From DATJLY01 sp035518375 (GTDB lineage Bacteria; Pseudomonadota; Alphaproteobacteria; ATCC43930; CGMCC-115725), in the NCBI GenBank assembly GCA_035518375.1, contig DATIXQ010000029.1:62001-126000 (forward strand): a stretch of DNA of 64,000 nt, read 5' to 3'. Positions 61,083-64,000 of this stretch are shown in pieces. How positions within the stretch are numbered: position 1 is the stretch's first letter; each line of letters opens with the position of its first letter. The translations under genes were made by a program, and so were the position numbers. The notes under the pieces were generated by a model. It was given only the letters and a program-made list of their open reading frames with translations. It made no database searches and had not been told where the DNA came from.

Positions 61083-63491
61083 CTAATCCCCCGCCGACCG
61101 CAAAGCTTGAGCCTCGACGCGGTCGTTGAGCCAGCACGTGACGGTCGTGCCGCTGCCGGGGTGCGATTGCAGCTCGACCGTGCCGCCATGGAGCTCAATG
61201 AAGCTCTTGACGAGTGAGAGGCCGAGGCCCGGCCCCGACTGACGCGCCTGTGGATTGCCGCGTTCGAACTTCTCGAAGATTCGCGCTTGGTCCTCGCGCG
61301 GAACGCCCACGCCGGTGTCGGCAACCACGAGCGCCACACGGTCGCGCTCGCGATATGCGGCGAGCGTCACGGTACCGCCGGAGGGCGTGAATTTGAGCGC
61401 ATTGGACACGAGGTTGAACAGCGCCTGCTTCAAGCGCCGCTCGTCGGCCGCGATTACGCCGATCGACGGCGGGCAATTGAATTGCAGCTTCAAGCCTTGG
61501 TTGCGTGCCCGCTCGCGCGTGAAGGTGAGGACGCTCGACATCAGAGCGTGAATATCGACCTCGTGCGTCTCGAGCTGCATGTAGCCGGCCTCGATCGTCG
61601 CAAGATCGAGGATGTCGTTGATGAGCGAGAGGAGCCGGTTCGAGCTGTCGAGTATGCCGCGGCTATAGTCGAGCTGGCGCGGATTGAGCTCGCCAAAATA
61701 CTGGTTCGTCAGAATCTCCGCAAAGCCGATGATGGCGTTCAGGGGCGTGCGCAGCTCGTAGGATACGTTCGCGATGAATTCGCTCTTGAGGCGGCCCGCA
61801 GTCTCGAGCGCCTCGTTGCGCTCGCGCAGCGCTTCCTCGACCCGGGTCGAATCGGTGACGTCGAGATAGGACAGAAAGATGTTGCCGTCCGGCAGCGGGA
61901 CTGTCGCCGCCTGCAGGATCGAACCGTCGCGGCGCTCGAGCCTGGCGCTCGTCTCGTCGTGCGCCGTGATGCGGGCGATGATGCGGCGCTTGTGGTCGGC
62001 CCAGTCGCGGCCGTCATCGTAGAAGCGCCGGGTCTTCTCGATCACGTCGGCGATGTGCGGCTCGCCCGCCAGGTCCTCGGCCTCGAGCCGCCACATCTGC
62101 GCATAGGCCGGATTCCACAGCTTCAGGCGGCCGTCGCTGCCGAAAACGGCGATCGCCTCGTAGAGATTGTCGAGCGTCTCGCGCTGGACTTCGATCAAAG
62201 TGTTGTAGGAGCGCTCGAGCGCAAGCCGGTCGGTCACGTCTTCATACGCAAAGATGAGACCGCCGAAGGGATGCGGACTCACGACGAGGCGTAGCGTGCG
62301 CTCGTCGGGGAGATGAAGCAGCTCCTCCTGCGGCACAAGGAGCGATGTGAACATCGCGCGCTGCGCCTTCTTGAAAGAGCGAAAATCGGCATGCTCGGGA
62401 AGCCGCCGCCGCTCGCGCAAGCGTTCGAGGATCTCATCGAGCGTCGGCTCGGTCGCAAGCCAATCCTCTTCGAGATTCCAGAGGCGGGCAAACGCGGTGT
62501 TAAAAAAGGTTAGACGCGTATCGGCAGCGTAGATCGCGATCGCAACGGCAATGTTCTCGAGCACCTCCGCATGCGCGGCAATGTGGCGGGCGAGGTCTGC
62601 CTCCTTCGTCTCGAGATCGGTGAGATCGCGCGCGTAGCCGACGATGCCGCCGTCGGGATCAGACGGAATTTCGTGAATCTCGATGAGACGCCGCGAGCCT
62701 GCGATTACAATGTGATAGGTGCCGGATGCGGGCGCGCCCTCCTGCTGCGCCTTCGCCGCGAGTCCGCGCCCGCCCCGGGACACGACGCCTGCCCCGAGTT
62801 CGCGGCCCTCGGCGACGGCCGTCGCGACGGTCGCGTCGACGGCCTCGGCATAGGCGCGGTTGCAATCGATGAGCGCGAGATCGCTGGCGCGGCGGCGCCA
62901 GACGGGGCTCGGCACCCGGTCGAGAAATTGGCGGAGACTGTCGCGCGCGCTTTCGGCGGCGGCCGTGCGCGCCGCATCTGCAACGGCAACGAGCGCGGCC
63001 TCCTCCGCGCCGCGGATTGGCTGGCCGGAGACGGCAACGGCCCGCCCGTCAGCGGCGAGTCGGGCTGAGAGAGCGAAGGGCGCGCCCTCCTTGCGGAGCC
63101 GCGCTAGTGCCGGCGCCAGTGCCTGACGCGAAAGTTGATCGAGACCACCCAGCAGATCGGAAACGCTGTCGCCCGGGGGCGCCACGCCCGGCGGCCCAAC
63201 GCTGTGGCGGATGCCGTTCTCCCCCTGAAGCCTGTAGAGCGCCACTGGAACGGCCGCGAGCATTCCCTCGCGCTCCGCTAGCGACTCGGCGAGGCGGCGC
63301 CGTTCTACGGCAGCCGCCACTGCGGCCCGCCGCTCGCGAAGGCCGAAGGCGAACGCGGCCGCAACCACCACCAGCAGCACGATTGCCCCGGCACCAACGA
63401 GCGCTTCCGGCGCCGCAGCATCGGCGGCAAGGGCAGGAGCCGGTGCGAACGCCACCCCTCCAGCCAAGCCGAGCCACGCCCACCGATGCAC
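61083..63491 (-). CDS. divL: DivL-type atypical sensor kinase (Tyr in H-box)
   Basis: 802 aa from GTG at 63491 with GGAGGGAGG upstream. An N-terminal segment with a signal-like helix and one membrane anchor (VGAGAIVLLVVVAAAFAFGL) is followed by PAS domains (for example VAIAIYAADTRLTFFNTAFA and IAVFGSDGRLKLWNPAYAQM). The dimerisation helix reads FIANVSYELRTPLNAIIGFA, in which Tyr578 replaces the phospho-His. The ATPase has FNLVSNALKFTPSGGTV and GPGLGLSLVKSFIELHGG. This Tyr is the hallmark of DivL, an allosteric regulator of CckA/CtrA through DivK. Context beside tsaE-amgK agrees. Confidence 0.88.
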   Translation of the reverse strand: MHRWAWLGLAGGVAFAPAPALAADAAAPEALVGAGAIVLLVVVAAAFAFGLRERRAAVAAAVERRRLAESLAEREGMLAAVPVALYRLQGENGIRHSVGPPGVAPPGDSVSDLLGGLDQLSRQALAPALARLRKEGAPFALSARLAADGRAVAVSGQPIRGAEEAALVAVADAARTAAAESARDSLRQFLDRVPSPVWRRRASDLALIDCNRAYAEAVDATVATAVAEGRELGAGVVSRGGRGLAAKAQQEGAPASGTYHIVIAGSRRLIEIHEIPSDPDGGIVGYARDLTDLETKEADLARHIAAHAEVLENIAVAIAIYAADTRLTFFNTAFARLWNLEEDWLATEPTLDEILERLRERRRLPEHADFRSFKKAQRAMFTSLLVPQEELLHLPDERTLRLVVSPHPFGGLIFAYEDVTDRLALERSYNTLIEVQRETLDNLYEAIAVFGSDGRLKLWNPAYAQMWRLEAEDLAGEPHIADVIEKTRRFYDDGRDWADHKRRIIARITAHDETSARLERRDGSILQAATVPLPDGNIFLSYLDVTDSTRVEEALRERNEALETAGRLKSEFIANVSYELRTPLNAIIGFAEILTNQYFGELNPRQLDYSRGILDSSNRLLSLINDILDLATIEAGYMQLETHEVDIHALMSSVLTFTRERARNQGLKLQFNCPPSIGVIAADERRLKQALFNLVSNALKFTPSGGTVTLAAYRERDRVALVVADTGVGVPREDQARIFEKFERGNPQARQSGPGLGLSLVKSFIELHGGTVELQSHPGSGTTVTCWLNDRVEAQALRSAGD

Positions 63492-63594
63492 GCGTCCCCC
63501 TCCCTCCGCATTCGGGCTTCCAGGACACAGTGATTATGACCGCCGCTGCCGTCCGGCGCAGGCAAAAAATGCGTTCGCGCCGCTCAACCGCTGG

Positions 63595-64000
63595 TTATGC
63601 GAGCGCGTTGTAGTCGTCGAGGAGAGCGGCGATTCGGCCGTCGTCGAGCTGGTCCATGATGGCCCGCGCGCGGTGGCCGGCCGAGACGAGATCGAGCCGG
63701 CGGATGCGCTCCTTGACGCGCGGAATGTTGGCCGGCGCCATCGACAGGTCGCGAATGCCGAGTCCTAAGAGCAGCGCGGTGAAGCGCGGGTCGCCCGCCA
63801 TCTCGCCACATAGGCTGACACCCTTGCGCGCGCGTAGCGCTGCCTCGACCGCGAACTGGATGAGACGCAGAACCGCCGGGTGAAGCGGGTTGTAGAGATG
63901 GGCAACCTGCTCGTCGCCGCGATCGATGGCGAGCGTGTACTGGATCAAATCGTTGGTGCCGATGGCAAAGAAGTCAGCGGCTGCGGCGAGCGCATCCGCG
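63595..64000 (-). CDS. ptsP: Phosphoenolpyruvate-protein phosphotransferase EI-Ntr, C-terminal end (5' beyond window)
   Basis: The last 134 or so codons. The PEP-utilising barrel shows FFAIGTNDLIQYTLAIDRGD, YNPLHPAVLRLIQF, and the catalytic Cys region GVSLCGEMAGDPRFTALLLG followed by LGIRDLSMAPANIPRVKERI. In Alphaproteobacteria the EI with an N-terminal GAF domain feeds the nitrogen PTS; that domain lies outside the window, so ptsP versus ptsI is decided by context (EIIA-Ntr is encoded in this window). It lies 104 bases upstream of divL. Confidence 0.88.
   Translation of the reverse strand, partial: ADALAAAADFFAIGTNDLIQYTLAIDRGDEQVAHLYNPLHPAVLRLIQFAVEAALRARKGVSLCGEMAGDPRFTALLLGLGIRDLSMAPANIPRVKERIRRLDLVSAGHRARAIMDQLDDGRIAALLDDYNALA

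Overview
The window is about 64 kb of GC-rich chromosomal DNA that reads as an alphaproteobacterium. The order cannot be fixed from the sequence. Evidence for the class: a DivL-type kinase with Tyr in place of the H-box His, next to tsaE-amgK-murU-addB-addA-trxA; the cluster FYDLN-acid gene / aroA-cmk-rpsA-ihfB-lapA-pyrF-trpF-trpB-trpA-accD-folC; the lptC-lptA-lptB-rpoN-ptsN order; a COQ11/NDUFA9-type protein; an FzlA-like GST-fold protein; and many GTG/TTG starts with tight 4-nt overlaps. No phage, IS transposase, CRISPR array or rRNA was seen. Every gap between genes is under 300 bases.

Layout. 1-6661 (minus): the translation block thrS-infC-rpmI-rplT-pheS, with five unrelated small genes (VOC enzyme, solute-binding-like protein, PepSY-like protein, membrane protein, YbjQ family) between infC and rpmI. 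6673-11727: two glycosyltransferases, an alpha/beta hydrolase, an SDR epimerase and an MFS transporter. 11895-16946: an RND efflux adaptor and pump plus a TPR protein. 16952-20005: FzlA-like protein, DUF882, DUF924, a REP-like palindrome and the NDUFA9-like protein. 20075-23414: a Rieske oxygenase, a GlcG/HbpS-like protein, a DsbA/FrnE-family oxidoreductase and an ABC substrate-binding protein. 23531-30664: tRNA-Leu with RNase D, then kdsD-lptC-lptA-lptB-rpoN-ptsN and hsp20. 30826-39191: thiolase/DUF35 pair, lone Flp pilin, an acyl-CoA ligase/enoyl-CoA hydratase/RidA operon, an O-antigen-ligase-like protein and a DUF5996 protein. 39246-51394: tRNA-Ala, FYDLN protein, then the long plus-strand operon aroA to folC, and trxA. 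51446-64000: addA-addB-murU-amgK-tsaE, a ferredoxin-NADP reductase, divL and the 3' end of the EI-Ntr gene.

Most unusual item: the DsbA/FrnE-family gene at 21762-22382. An intact reading frame with a strong Shine-Dalgarno starts at 22382. It carries an in-frame TGA exactly at the first Cys of the CPWC active site, giving UPWC. Immediately downstream is a perfect 7-bp hairpin with a CGUGC loop, at the spacing expected of a bacterial SECIS. It is a strong selenoprotein candidate that ordinary gene calling would start at the GTG at 22316, losing the active site.

Other points: infC appears to start at ATC rather than at the downstream ATG. A near-consensus sigma-54 promoter (-24/-12) sits directly upstream of rpoN itself. 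A vestige of a ribosome hibernation factor lies between rpoN and ptsN. A luciferase-like flavin enzyme is embedded in the trp operon. Functionally the window joins translation, envelope biogenesis (KDO, LPS export, glycosyltransferases, cell-wall recycling), nitrogen-PTS regulation (RpoN, EIIA-Ntr, EI-Ntr), tryptophan/pyrimidine/shikimate synthesis and recombinational repair.
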